Shown here one piece after another: positions 12,408 to 23,610 of a stretch of 64,000 bases of DNA. The notes beneath the pieces are model-generated. The model worked only from the letters and a program-made list of their open reading frames with translations. It was not told the DNA's origin and ran no database searches. The DNA comes from Megaleporinus macrocephalus (lineage: Eukaryota; Chordata; Actinopteri; Characiformes; Anostomidae), in NCBI GenBank assembly GCA_021613375.1, contig CM038715.1:4336378-4400377 (forward strand), given 5' to 3'. Both the position numbers and the translations under genes were made by a program. The stretch's first letter is position 1. Each line of letters starts with the position of its first letter.

Positions 12408-12844
12408 GTATTGATTCTGATATTTATTACAGTTTGTGTCACTTTCATATGCGGTTCCGAAATCCACTATGTTTCCGATATTAGGCAGTGCAACAGCCAG
12501 ATCAATCCAACTTGACATTTGTTTTCATTTGCACTGCAAAGATTTCATAAAACATTGCCGTGATGTTTCTGTACAAAACAATATTGAAGGTACTTAACGC
12601 AAACACTCCCTGCTCAAACAGATTTCCAAAGAAATGTCCAAACACAGCCACTGCAGAGTCTCACAGCGAAGTAAAGAAACCAAGGATGCAACCTAAAAAG
12701 AGGTGGCCTTGGCTGATGATGTTTCACACTGAGCTTCTGTGAGCTGATGTTCTGGGTAATAAGCTCAGCTGTAAGTTGTCTTTCTCTTCTGTATATTTAT
12801 TGATGCATAAAATTACATATATTCTTATTATATCTGTGCTTGTT
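12408..12844. other. Non-coding, nothing recognised
   Basis: Only short ORFs with no family resemblance are present. Confidence 0.5.
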
Positions 12845-13015
12845 TTGCTATCCGATGTCAACCAGAGGAGGATGGCTTCCTCTTTTTAGGTCTGGTTCCT
12901 CTCGAGTTTTCTTCTTCTTGCTCTGAGGGAGTTGTTCTCGTCATTGCCGCCTTTGGCTTGCTCATTGGGGGCTTGGCCCTTGTTGTTTTGAGCATGTAGG
13001 CCAGTTTATAAGCGT
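12845..13015 (+). repeat. Diverged 3' part of a family A-like repeat
   Basis: Matches the 3' half of family A in order: an AGAGGAGGATGG block, TCTGGTTCCTCTCGAGTTTT, a CTGAGGGAG block, and GGCTTGCTCATTGGGG. A similar diverged tail lies at 32835-33045. It is an old fragment with no coding capacity. Confidence 0.55.
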
Positions 13016-13925
13016 GATCTGTTCAGACTAATGTTGGATTAAGATACTGTGAACAAACAAACGTGGAAAAATTCTTTACCTACTGTGTGGCATCACAACT
13101 GTGACATCATTTGTTCCATCCTTAAGTTGTGGCCTCAACTAAATGGCCTACAGGTTCTTTAGGAACGGAACCAGCAGGGCTCTGTAGCCATTGTTCAGAC
13201 TGGCCCACCTGCAGATGTGTGTAGAAGGCAGGAGAGAAAATCAATCTCAATTTCACTGTTTATTTGTGTACCTTCTTCAGGAAACCGTCAGCGTCTGGAC
13301 AGATTTTCAGAATAAGCAGCCTTTTTTTTCTTTGAGAGGAGGAAGAGAGTTTCCGACAGGCTGGCTTTTCAGACAGGTAACTGCTCAATGTTTACCGCTG
13401 TGGAAAGGAACAGTAAATGATTTGTTTCTTTTCATTGGTGTTGACAGGAAAGTAGAAGCTTTTTGAGTTTCTCCTCTAGAATGCACTCAAGGACATTCAT
13501 TTATTTGCTTGTTTGTTCATGTATGTATGTTTAATGAGAGCGGCCTTCCCTATGTTGTAACGGTAGAGGAGAGTTATGGGAGATGTACACTGACAACTCT
13601 CCAGATTAGAAGTCTTTCTCTTTTTCTTTTATAGAATATAAGCTTGATTTAATTATGTGTGGGGCTCTGAGCAATCTGCAGTCTGGGTCAGTGGTTTGAG
13701 GCGAAACCTGGACAGTAATATCTTAAGGTTGCATGGCTTTAAACATAAGCCTAGCCTGTTCAAATAGCTTGCTCCTGTGCTAGAGTCTGTTTTAGTATAA
13801 GCAGAGGCTAATATTGAAGCTAATTATTGTGTCTAGGTAACAACACATTTAACTTTTTCCTTTTTTTTCTCTCTTATGCTTCGTGTGAATGGTTGTGTCG
13901 ATGTTCGAATAGAGGAGATGCTGTT
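13016..13925. other. Non-coding, nothing recognised
   Basis: Mixed-composition DNA without exon-like ORFs or repeat ends. Pyrimidine tracts occur around 13320 and 13615. Confidence 0.45.
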
Positions 13926-14160
13926 GCTCTTGGTGATTCAGCTTCCCTCTTTTTCCCCCCCCCTCCCTCATTCCTCTGGACGGTCTCGATCCCTGCATGT
14001 GCCGCCGCCTCACGTGCGCCCAGCCGCAGACGAGCACGCTCGCCGGCTGAATGAAAAACGTCTTGGGCTGCTAAAAATACCCTCCGCACGGGAGTAGGAG
14101 GGAAATAGAATCCGGGAGGTTATTTTTACCCTGCCTTTCACAGAATCAGGATCGTGACTT
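13926..14160. promoter_or_regulatory. Candidate conserved regulatory block
   Basis: A GC-richer, non-repetitive island in AT-rich DNA. It contains two MEF2-like A/T cores in a clean context (GCTAAAAATACC at about 14069 and GGTTATTTTTACC at about 14118) and a GAATGAAAAACGTC word. It has no splice-bounded ORF, and the overlapping short ORFs on both strands look like chance. Calling it regulatory is inference from composition only, and an untranslated exon is also possible. Confidence 0.25.
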
Positions 14161-14667
14161 CCTTCATCCCACATGAGTCTTTGTGCATTTCATTATTTAT
14201 CTATTTGTTTGTACTTTACACGCGGCTTTATTTTGAGAAATGGTACCACAGAGAACAGGGGAGATGTGCTAAACCTGGCTCCTGTGCAACACCGCTGCCC
14301 CCAACATACGCACATACACCTCAGCCCTCCTCTCTGATCTCCCCATCGTCACGTTCAGCCTGTGCAGAAGAAAGTTTGCAGGGCTGACTCACTATAGGTT
14401 ATCTTCCAGGACACACCATGACGCTGGAGACTAAATGATGTGAGGCTTCAGTTGTTTCACTATTTGTTCAGCTCCGAGATGGGAATGTCTGACGTGCGTT
14501 GCCTGTAAGTCTGATTGCTGCTGTCTTTTAGGTAAATGCATCATCACTGCAGTGCAAATCGACCTCATCAGTTTTCTTCTCTTTGTGAGTTTTAGTAGAA
14601 GTTGGTGTGTGCTGGAAAAAGTCTGAGACCTGCTTCATTCGTTACACTTCCAGTCAAAATGATCATT
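14161..14667. other. Non-coding spacer before the solo LTR
   Basis: Nothing coding is recognised. The sequence appears single-copy within the window. Confidence 0.45.
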
Positions 14668-14672
14668 AAGTG

Positions 14673-15585
14673 TGTAAGCTCCTCAGCTCCTCAGCCCATT
14701 CTGTTGGGAGATCGCAGTCGCCCGAATTTTAGGTAGCTCTGGACTGCGCACATCACCACGGCAACAGATCTCCCACAGCAGACAGTCATAAGTGCTAGTG
14801 CGGTAACTCGTTAGCGCTTCCTATTTAACCTAGCTGCACTCTCAGCTGAGTGGGTGGCATCGTTTCTCTGTTACTCTAACCGAGATACTGTTTTGGTTCA
14901 GCACCCATCCGTGGTCTCTAAGCCATCGCTAAAGGGTCTCTCCACATGTCCAACCAGACTTGGCTTCTCCACAGCAGGGTCCTGTCTCACTCCCTGGAGC
15001 CCAAGAGGAACTGCAGACCCTCTGACCTGCCTGGCACTCACCTCCACCCAGCTGAGCCTTCTCATAGGCGTCCCTGTAAAGTGAGGTTGGTGCACCACTG
15101 GACTACCGAACTCGTTCCCCGCAGCGAGTTCATTCCCCAGCTCTGGCCGGTTCACTAGTGACTGTTTTTAGTAGTGTTACACTGGAACACCACCCTCGGT
15201 GAGGGTGTTCTCTGTTCGAGGCTACCACTGGACTAGCGCTGAGACCACGGTGAGGAGCTATTAACCCCTGTTGGAACTGTCTCTCCTGGGCTGGTTTCTC
15301 TCGTCCTTCTCTCCAGGACGCGAGATGCTGCTGTGGTTCTCCCCCGCACCGCACTGTGACATTGCGGTGTTAAAGTCAAGCAGCAAACCGATATCCGTGG
15401 CCCTGTGCACCATCCAGCCTGCCCAAAGGGATCACCTCTCAGCCTGCTGCAGGCCCACTGCTCACTCCCCTCAGACTCCTCACGCTAGCCAGCTGTTAGA
15501 CTGTTTTTGTTTAGTTTGTCACTGCTCTGAGTAAATAAACCTTGCAAATGGATCATATAACACCTCTTGAGTCTGAATCCCTACA
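14673..15585 (+). mobile_element. Solo LTR, 913 bp, with 5-bp target duplication
   Basis: Starts TGTAAGCTCC and ends GAATCCCTACA, giving TG..CA termini. It is flanked on both sides by the same 5-mer AAGTG (14668-14672 and 15586-15590), the hallmark of LTR-element integration. A TATA-like TATTTAA lies near 14822 and an AATAAA poly(A) signal at 15534-15539, so the transcriptional polarity is plus. No internal region remains, which indicates LTR-LTR recombination. The length fits either a Ty3/gypsy-type or an endogenous-retrovirus LTR, and I cannot separate the two. Small ORFs inside it are incidental. Confidence 0.88.
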
Positions 15586-15764
15586 AAGTGCAAGTCTTTC
15601 AATCAATCTTTGCCCTTTATTGCAGCTTCCATTACAGCTTACCTTTAGTTTTTCAAAGAAATCTGCAGGGGTATTTTTTCACCCCTCTAAAGTTTAGTCT
15701 TAGATGTTGGTCATGTTTTCTGCTTTTCATGATTCAAGTAGCTCTAACAGTGTTCAGTGATGTT

Positions 15765-16256
15765 GAGGTCTGAGCACTGGGGCGATTGATTTGAGACTAG
15801 CAGCAGCTTTTGTGTGAACTGCTACACCCTCAGTTACATCACAGTACCATCCAGATGCGCCACCATTGAGATAGGATGGGACCGTTTCAGCTCACGCCCA
15901 CTTTACAGAAAGACTCAGTCAGAGACTGCCTCAGTCAGAGACTGCCTCTACCTGTGCAGCTTCTAAAGCTTTGCTATCCAGATTTCAAACAGAGACTCTT
16001 TTCTTTGGTGTTTAGTTTATTAAACTGTAAATACTGTTTGATCAGAGGAGGACGGGTCTACCCTTGTGAGTCTTGGTTCCTCCCAATGTTTCTTCCTTCA
16101 GTCTGAGGGAGGTGTTCTTGCCACTGTTGTCTCTGGTTTGCTCACTGGGGGAGATATGTTGTAGCTGTCTGTTTTCAAAACTTTGTAAAGCTGCTTTGCG
16201 ACAGCATCGTTGTAAAAAGAGCTATACAAATAAACTTGACTTGACTTTGGCTCTTT
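15765..16256 (+). repeat. Dispersed repeat family A, copy 2 (with 3' end)
   Basis: Carries the family landmarks: GATTTGAGACTAGCAGCAGC, two 16-bp CAGTCAGAGACTGCCT units (15916-15947), TTTGATCAGAGGAGGAC, and the 3' end GTAAAGCTGCTTTG ... ACAAATAAACTTGACTTGAC. The tail is of the kind carried by fish LINE/SINE families. No intact ORF is seen. Confidence 0.8.
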
Positions 16257-17689
16257 GACTCATCAATCCATAAAACCTTGCGCCACTTCCCAGATGTCCA
16301 GTTTCAGTGTCTTCATGCAAATGTTCTCCTTTTCTCAGTAACAGATCCTTGACAGCTACATGTCCTTTCATAGCATTATGTGGTCTTTTCACAAGGAAGG
16401 GACAGACAGAAACTTATGGAGCTTGATGTTCTCCTCTCAAAGCTATAAATTTGAGTGCAGTTTATCTGTTGGAGAAAGTTTTGCTGGTCTACCAAGTCTT
16501 GCAAAGTTGTTGCCAAGTCCCCTGTTTCCACTTATTTTCATTTGACCTCCTTCTTGCTTGTGCTGGTGGATTATTGTTATCAGTTTTTATCTGATTTCCA
16601 CCCAGATATTTTCCTGAATTAGGGCTGTGTTGGCTGGAAATGAAAGAAAATGAATGAAGGGTGCGTAATACCAATACCAAGTCTGGTGAAGCCTACACCA
16701 GGTTGAAGAGTGTTGCATGCTTGCAGTGACCCTGCGGGATATGAATGGAGCACATGACAGGCTAAGATGAAATAATGTTGATCAGTTTTTAGAAACGTAT
16801 GAAGCTTTCGGTGAAAACTCATTAATTTGGCGGGATCAGCGTGACTGCCGGTGAGGACACAGTGATTAGTCAACAAAGCATTAAAACACACAGCGCATTA
16901 TCATCTAATTGTTCTGCTTTTAAGAAATTGCACCCGAGCTGATAATGAGGTGAAACTCGGACAGTGTGGTTCTGCGTGCCAACGTACGTTACTGCAGCGT
17001 TCAGGCAAACAGGGCGAACATCCCCGCATCACTGCAATGCAAGGGTGTTGCCTAGCAACAGAATCCGCTGGTCTGTCACCTTGTCATCTGGCTTTTGAAA
17101 TGTCAAGGAAGAAATGCCCAATAAAACCTTAACTGTTCACCCAAAGTCCTTCACTGACTTCCAAATTCGTAAACTTTCGTTTTAATAAAGCCATCTCTCT
17201 AAGTCGGATCTGCTGCTCAGAGTAACCAAACATGTTGATCATAGCCCTCTGTGTGTTTCAGCATCTTCTTGGCACTGGACTTCTTCTCACATGACCTCAA
17301 CAAGCCGCAAGCTGCTCCCCAAGCCCAACGAAGTGCAAGCGGTTGAAGAGCATCAGGGCCGAAGAGCTGTCTGTGAATCTGAGGCAGTCAGTGTTCGAGA
17401 GCTAATTACTCCCATGACCAGGCAGTGGAGTAAATGAGTGATCTTGAGACAAGGCTTTGGCCTCCAGGGCATCCAGAGCTTATAGACTTTGCATAGAGGA
17501 GCCGCTAGCAAGAGCAAAGGAAACATTTCAGAGTGAAGTTCTTCTCGGAATCTATTTATGTATTTCATAGGGACTATTTTAACTATTTTCAACTATTTTA
17601 ATTATGCTTTCCATGACACTGAGAGAATCAAAGCAACACCAGATATAAAGTAGCCGATCTTGTTCAAATTAGATTTTACCCTTTCATGC
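16257..17689. other. Non-coding, nothing recognised
   Basis: No exon-like ORF, LTR or inverted-repeat ends are seen. The short minus-strand ORFs lack family features. Confidence 0.45.
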
Positions 17690-17880
17690 ATGGTGTCCAT
17701 GCTTGTGGACAGTAAATAATAGTTCAATTTAAAGCATATGAAATGCATTTCACCCTCCAAACAACTAGATGGCAGAATCATAAATCTCACTGCTCCAGTG
17801 TAACAAAATCCATTCTCCTGAATTCTATAGTACTCTTGAGAGCTGAGGCTTAGAATCTAGGATGGCTGACGATACTAAGA
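17690..17880 (+). repeat. Dispersed repeat family B, copy 1
   Basis: Matches 60876-61040 closely: GCTTGTGGACAGT, ACCCTCCAAACAA, GATGGCAGAATCATAA, TCCTGAATTCTAT and GCTGAGGCTTAGAATCTAG. A weak palindrome GGTGTCCATGCTTGTGGACA lies at its left edge. The second copy is the one into which the LTR element at 61041 inserted. No coding capacity is seen. Confidence 0.75.
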
Positions 17881-17964
17881 ATGCAGAAAATGTCTGTGGT
17901 ATGTCTATATTCAAAGTTTCTACTCAAAAAGGTCAAATCTAGGGTGGCCGAGAAGACTCAACGC

Positions 17965-18840
17965 GCTGCAGATTCACAAACGTGCTGCAAAACCGTCCAC
18001 AACACAACGGAAGTGTTTCTGGAGGACACTTAAAGGACGTGGGACCACATACGGCGACGCAATGTAAACAGAACCACGCTGAGCAGCGGTAGCGTCTAAT
18101 AGCGATGGGTAAATGATACCGATGCTTCAGAGCTTGTATCGAGAAATCCAGAAAGTCGTTTATGAAGCGCGTATGGAGGTTTGCTTCATTAAGAGCGAGT
18201 GGCGTCACTGATGACGTCTGAAGTCTCGCTGGTTCAGGACGTGGTTTGAGTATTGGTGTGATTTATTGTTTCTTAAAAAAAATTAAAGTCACCATCAAAC
18301 CACCATCACTGTCCCATCTCTTAAAACCACTGCACCAGTTTTAACATCAATATCTCACATACTATTGGATTTATTTACTGACTGAAATCATACTGGCAGG
18401 TTTTTTAATTAACAGACCCACACAATCAAACACAGATCAGATGAATGAACCACAGAAACTGAAATTAAGGCGTTTATGTATATACTTGTTTCCAGGCTGA
18501 CAACGTTGCAAGAGGCCATCGCAAATAGTTGAAATGACAATAAAAGTTTTGGCCAGCAGGGGGGTTCCTGTGCACATGAAGCTTTGAGTAATGAACCTTT
18601 TTTTGAACCAGCTGGAGGGAAAGCTTCAACTCTTCTAGAGGCTTCATCTGACCATCACTAGCGTCTAATGAGAAGTTAGTCTGGATAGTTAGTAAATATA
18701 GTTAAACTTACTTCATTAGACACTAGCGCGCGGTTCTGTTTACACTGCGTCACCGTATGTGGTTCCACGTCCTTTAAGTGTCCTCCGGAAACACTTGCGT
18801 TGTGTTGTGGGCGGTTTTGCAGCGCGTTTGTGAATGTAGT
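17965..18840. mobile_element. Palindromic element split by a hAT insertion
   Basis: The left arm (about 17969-18097) and right arm (about 18712-18838) are reverse complements over about 125 bp, sharing AGGACACTTAAAGGACGTGG-like and CAAAACCG(T/C)CCACAACACA blocks. Removing the nested hAT (18100-18660, plus one copy of its target duplication) leaves a hairpin-type element of about 0.3 kb. No ORF of its own is recognised. Confidence 0.8.
18100..18660. mobile_element. Non-autonomous hAT element, 561 bp, nested
   Basis: The ends are TAGCGATGGGTAAATGA and, on the other strand, TAGTGATGGTCAGATGA. An exact 8-bp target duplication, GCGTCTAA, flanks it (18092-18099 and 18661-18668). Both features are diagnostic of hAT transposition. 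The interior has no transposase. It sits inside the palindromic element 17965-18840, so it is the younger of the two. Confidence 0.9.
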
Positions 18841-19680
18841 GTCGTGTTGTCGTTTTGATGAAAGTGTTTTCTGTTTGTAGCGAGTACAAATCAGTTAAAA
18901 AAAATGTCAAACAGACTCCAATTATTTTAGATGTTTTTATGGTTCAGAAATCAGATGTTTACATATGTAGACATCATGCAACAAAAAGACTATAAATATA
19001 AAAATGCATCATTTATATGTCATAGTTTTTTTTTATATGTTGTGTAGATATATAACAGTAATACAGTTATATCAATTTTTAGTTATGTGACATCCGTGTC
19101 CAATATCAAGTTTCCCTCTGTCCAGACTGTTTTGAGGGATTTCACAGCAAGAAGTAAAAGTACTGTAACAAACATGTCTTGCTACTGCCGGCCGCCTATA
19201 TACAGGTTTTGCAGCAAAATTCCAGCATGAAAAGATTTATTAATGTTTCTATTAATTGTGCTTTCAGCATGCTTTTAACAGAACCAAAATTATTGTATTT
19301 TTTTTTATGAAAGGAGGAGGAAACCTCACAAATGTCCTAATATTTAGCATTTTTTATTTATTTAAGTTACAAAAAACAGCTTAAAATTCAGCATTGTTTG
19401 TATAAAATGTTAGTTTTACAATAAAATACATTTAAAAGTTCAAGAAAGATTTGAGGAAAAATATAAGCATTCTTGAAAACACTTTAGATGTTTTTAAAAA
19501 CCTGTTCTGTTTTTTTTACTCCGCTAAAGCATGGTGTCCACATATGTGGACAGTTTAATAACTTTTTAATAAAACAGATTTTCATGTAAAATGAAATTCC
19601 ATAGGATTATTTATGCAGATCTGAGCAAGAAAAAAAGCATTTAAAAAAATCTGAATACAATTTTTAATAATTTATGCAGA
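18841..19680. other. AT-rich non-coding DNA
   Basis: Contains short palindromic words (TTACATATGTAGACATCATG at 18959 and GGTGTCCACATATGTGGACA at about 19532) related to the word at the left edge of family B. Element ends could not be delimited. No ORF is seen. Confidence 0.45.
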
Positions 19681-20190
19681 AAGGGTTACCGTGGTTATGA
19701 GGGAGCGGTCATTTCGATCTTGCCTGTTGACGCTGAACTTGTTACTTTTCCCGAGAAGTGTGTGTTCATTTCAGGACAGTGCGAATTATTGACCTTGGAG
19801 AAGCCGAGAGCAGAGTTCATATCATTTTCCACTGAACTTTGTTTGAGCTAATTAAGTTTGGGGTGGTGTAAGCCTGCGGGCTATGGGTTCGTGTCCGCTG
19901 ATTAGAGGAGCTGGCGAAAGGGAAGGCGTGGATGGTTTCACTATCGACAGCATCTACAAGAGAACAGTCGATACTCTGCCCGGCAAGCTTGAGCCTTCCG
20001 GGGTGTGAGGATCACATGGACCCTCCCCCCTCCCTATCCTCTCCTTGTTAATCAGGTCATTTCAGCGTGTGCCCTGAACCCTTCGGAGAGTTACTCCGAC
20101 GCTGCACGGGAGGTCGGACTGAACAGAATTGGCTTTGAACTCTGAAACATGCTCCTGGAGTCTGAACTGGAGCTGGAACTGCAGCTTATC
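19681..20190. promoter_or_regulatory. Candidate conserved non-coding block
   Basis: About 0.5 kb of higher-complexity sequence without repeat signatures in an otherwise repeat-rich area. It includes GAGCTAATTAAGTTTGG (homeodomain-like TAATTA core) and TTGTTAATCAGGTCATTTCA. No open frame with plausible splice sites is seen. The regulatory call is inference. Confidence 0.22.
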
Positions 20191-20735
20191 TGCTAATGCA
20201 TTCTGTACACATCATTCACCTACTGTGGGTAGTATGTCTTACTGTCTTCCTACACTGAACTGCTTCCCTGTCTGTCTGTGTCTTCACTGGTGAGTGAGCT
20301 GGAGCTGCAAGCAGCAGTACAAGTGAATGGAAACACACAGAAACCAGCATGCTCACTCGTCCTTCTCAGATCCATCAAACTGCCTCCCCAGTAGCCATCA
20401 TATAGAATTATGAGGTGAATCCAGGAGGCCTCATGTATGCCATGTCCTCAGCACTCCATGCATCACAGTAATGTTACGTGCCATGATTGTCCGGCTGTTA
20501 TTTCACCTCTTTTAGATGGACTGTCAATGTTTTATGGCACCACGCTTTCTGAAGGACCGCGTTTGATTAAAAAAAGTTTTGATACGCCTTGTCAAGATCC
20601 TTTGTAAAGGTTAAAGGACCCCCACATAATGCCAAAAGTATATCCAATAGAATTGCATGTCCAAACCAAGAACCGTTTAGAAACCTTTGTGCATGGCTGG
20701 ATGTCTTGGCGTGGTCTCAGACCTGCTCCCGTAGC
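20191..20735. other. Non-coding, nothing recognised
   Basis: No repeat ends or coding signal are seen. Confidence 0.4.
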
Positions 20736-21250
20736 GATTGTGTCCTGGGGGTGGTTTGGGCCTCTTCGGCGTGGGGGGGGGCTCTGTCAGGGATCGGCCA
20801 TTTTCAGGTGCTTGGGACCTCGGGGGCTGCAGGCTCGGCCTGTGCTGGGGGTGCTGGCCTGTGTTTTGGGTTGGGCTGCTCATTGCCTCTGGCTCTTTGG
20901 ACTCTTGCCCTTTGTCCATGGGGGCTTCGTCTGGGGTCTCTCTCCTTCCTCCTCTGGGGTGTGCACGCGGTTGTTATCAGGATGTGTGGCCTCAGGTCTC
21001 CTGAGTTCCTAGTGGGCTGTGGATGGTTTGGGTCCCCTGGGTCCTTCCCTATTTGCCTCTGGATTGCAGAGGCGTGGTTGTGGTTTCTTGCCCTCGTTAT
21101 TGAGTACGTTCCATGACAGAGGCTCATACACACCCACAAACAAAACGGCTATTTGTAGCAATGTGTGTATGTATATGCATATGTATAGATTTGTGAATAT
21201 GTGTATGTATGTATGTATATGTATGTACAACTTTTTTGATTCATTTTTCT
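20736..21250 (+). repeat. GC-rich dispersed repeat ending in a TATG-type tract
   Basis: An abrupt block of G/T/C-rich sequence (20736-21110; words such as GGGCTGCTCATTGCCTCTGG) is followed by ATGTATGTATATGTATGTAC (about 21170-21230). ORFs are open in several frames because stops are rare in G-rich DNA, and none looks like a protein. The composition matches transposon-derived blocks common in fish. The family is not identified. Confidence 0.5.
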
Positions 21251-21257
21251 TCTGATT

Positions 21258-21258
21258 A

Positions 21259-21310
<52 letters not shown>
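21258..21310. repeat. (ATT)n microsatellite
   Basis: An uninterrupted ATT repeat of about 17 units. Confidence 0.95.
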
Positions 21311-21311
<1 letters not shown>

Positions 21312-21314
21312 TTT

Positions 21315-21357
21315 TTCTTTCTTTTTTGACCTTCTTTATTGCCTCTCAGGCCTGGCG

Positions 21358-21392
<35 letters not shown>

Positions 21393-21525
21393 AAATACAA
21401 ACATCAACAAAAATAGGCTATAGAACCCTATAGAGCTGTTCTTGTAAAAGCAAATATGTTTGGTACATCAGTGCATTCGGATCACCATTCTGATTGCGAA
21501 AATTGCCAGACATGAAGAAACCTTT
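21315..21525 (+). repeat. Dispersed repeat family C, copy 1, with (AAAT)n
   Basis: Shares CTCAGGCCTGGCGTAAATA, ACAAACATCAACAA, ATATGTTTGGTACATCAGTG and AATTGCCAGACATGA with 42246-42425. Here the homologous A-rich stretch has expanded to an (AAAT)n tract (about 21358-21392). Non-coding. Confidence 0.8.
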
Positions 21526-21885
21526 GTCTTTAAAAATACATGGAGATTAATGTAAAGCTGCATATATATCAGATTAGATTAGATTAGATTCAACTTTTTT
21601 TGTCATTGTGCAGAGTGCAGGTACAAAGCCAATGAAATGCAGTTAGCATCCAACCAGAAGTGCAAAATACATTATTATTTACATAAAGTGCAAAACAGAA
21701 ATGACTTACAATTTAAGGTTATTGTACATGTGGTGGTATATAAATAAATATATAGAATGTAGGTGTACACAGAATGTGAGATAAGGGGGTGGTATATAAA
21801 ATAGAATATAAATGACTATATATATATTCAGTAAGGAGTGAAATGCAAAGACTGGACAGAGCAGCATATGTTGAACAAGTTGTAA

Positions 21886-23497
21886 CAGTGTATTCGGCCC
21901 CCTTCAACTTTTCAACCTTTTGCCACATTTCTGGATTCAAACATAAAGATATGAAATTTTAATTTTTTATGAAGAATGAACAACAAGTGGGACACAATCG
22001 TGAAGTGGAACAAAATTTATTGGACATTTTAAACTTTTTTTAGAAATAAAAAACTAAAAAAGGGCGTGCAATATTATTCGGCCCCTTTACTTTTAGTGCA
22101 GCAAACTCACTCCAGTAGTTCAGTGAGGATCTCTGAATGATCCAGTGTTGACCTAAATGACTGATGATGATAAATAGAATCCACCTGTCTGTAATCAAAT
22201 CTCCGTATAAATGCACCTGCTCTGTGATCGTCTCAGAGTTCTGTTTAAAGTGCAGAGAGCATCATGAAGACCAAGGAACACACCAGGCAGGTCTGAGATA
22301 CTGTTGTGGAGCAGTTTAAAGCAGGATTTGGATACAAAAAGATTTTCCAAGCTTTAAACATCTCAAGGAGCACTGTGTAAGCGATCATATTGAAATGGAA
22401 GGAGTATCAGACCACTGCAAATCTACCAAGACCCGGCTGTCCCTCTAAACCTTCAGCTCAAACGAGGAGAAGACTGATCAGAGATGCAGCCAAGAGGCCC
22501 ATGATCACTCTGGATGAACTGCAGAGATCTACAGCTGAGGTGGGAGAATCTGTCCATAGGACAACAATCAGTCGTACACTGCACAGATCTGGCCTTTATG
22601 GAAGAGTGGCAAGAAGAAAGCCATTTCTCAAAGATATCCAGAAAAGGTCTCATTTAAAGTTTGCCACAAGCCACCTGGGAGACACACCAAACATGTGGAA
22701 GAAGGTGCTCTGGTCAGAAGAAACCAAAATCAACCTTTTTGGCCACAATGCAAAACGTTACGTTGGCGCAAAAGCAACACAGCTCATCACCCTGAACACA
22801 CCATCCCCACTGTCAAACCTGGTGGTGGCAGCATCATGGTTTGGGCTGCTTTTCTTCAGCAGGGACAGAGAAGATGGTTAGAATTGATGGGAAGATGGAT
22901 GGAGCCAAATACAGGACCATTCTGGAAGAAAACCTGTTGGAGTCTGCAAAAGACCTGAGACTGGGACGGAGATTTATCTTTCAACAAGACAATGATCCAA
23001 AACATAAAGCAAAATCTACAATGGACTGGTTCACAAATAAACATATCCAGGTGTTAGAACGGCCAAGTCAAAGTCCAGACCTGAATTCAATGGAGAATCT
23101 GTGGAAAGAGCTGAAAACTGCTGTTCACAAACGCTCTCCATCCAACCTCACTGAGCTCCAGCTGTTTTGCAAGGAAGAATGGGCAAAAATTTCAGTCTCT
23201 CCATGCAAAACTGATAGAGACATACCCGAACGACTTGCAGCTGTAATCACAGCAAAAGGTGGCGCTATAAAGTATTAACACAAGGGGGCCGAATAATTTT
23301 GCGCGCCCAATTCTTCAGTTTTTTATTTCTATAAAAAGTTTTAAATATCCAATAAATTTCGTTCCACTTTATGATTGTGTCCCACTTGTTGTTGATTCTT
23401 TACAAAAAATTACTATTTCATATCTTTATGTTTGAAGCCTGAAATGTGGCAAAAGGTTGAAAAGTTGAAGGGGGCCGAATACTTTTGCAAAGCACTG
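21886..23497 (+). mobile_element. Tc1-like transposon, about 1.6 kb
   Basis: Long inverted repeats of about 200 bp (21886-22090 and 23280-23497) carry the outer sequence CAGTG..TATTCGGCCCCCTTCAA and a second copy of the motif (TTATTCGGCCCC) at the inner end, the IR/DR layout of fish Tc1-like elements. TA flanks it (21883-21884 and 23498-23499). The left tip lacks 11 bp (CTTTGCAAAAG between CAGTG and TATTCGG) that the right tip retains. It is inserted in the L2-type LINE, whose sequence continues on both sides. Confidence 0.95.
22264..23278 (+). pseudogene. Tc1-family transposase, inactivated
   Basis: The ATG at 22264 opens MKTKEHTRQV and then meets a stop (TGA), and another stop (TAA) lies just before 22390. 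From there the helix-turn-helix region (KWKEYQTTANLPRPGCPSKP ... RRRLIRDAAKRPMITLDEL) runs in one frame to about 22860. A frameshift in 22841-22881 then moves the C-terminal half into another frame, ending at 23278. The second and third catalytic residues of the DDE triad are visible (Asp in FQQDNDPKHKAK at 22988-22990; Glu in DLNSMENLWKEL at 23093-23095). The first position is Glu instead of the family's Asp ([12 protein letters not shown], codon 22717-22719). The protein cut and pasted the element, and this copy is dead for at least three reasons. Confidence 0.93.
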
Positions 23498-23610
23498 TAA
23501 ATAGTGCAATATAAACAGAATTGCGAGTATAAATAGAACCATACAGGTATGAAATTACAAAGATAGATGTGTAAAATGAGTAGTGCAAAAGTACTAGTGC
23601 AATAATGAGG

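Noticed and set aside
13849..14097. Overlapping short ORFs on both strands near 13.9-14.1 kb
   Set aside because: Chance frames in GC-richer DNA. None has an acceptor/donor pair or recognisable protein.
14898..15534. Several ORFs of 70-87 codons
   Set aside because: All lie within the solo LTR, which has clear ends and target duplication. LTR sequence is not coding here.
20589..21139. 175-codon ORF and several overlapping frames in the GC-rich block
   Set aside because: Open in many frames at once with Trp/Cys/Gly-rich nonsense composition. The block is repeat-derived.
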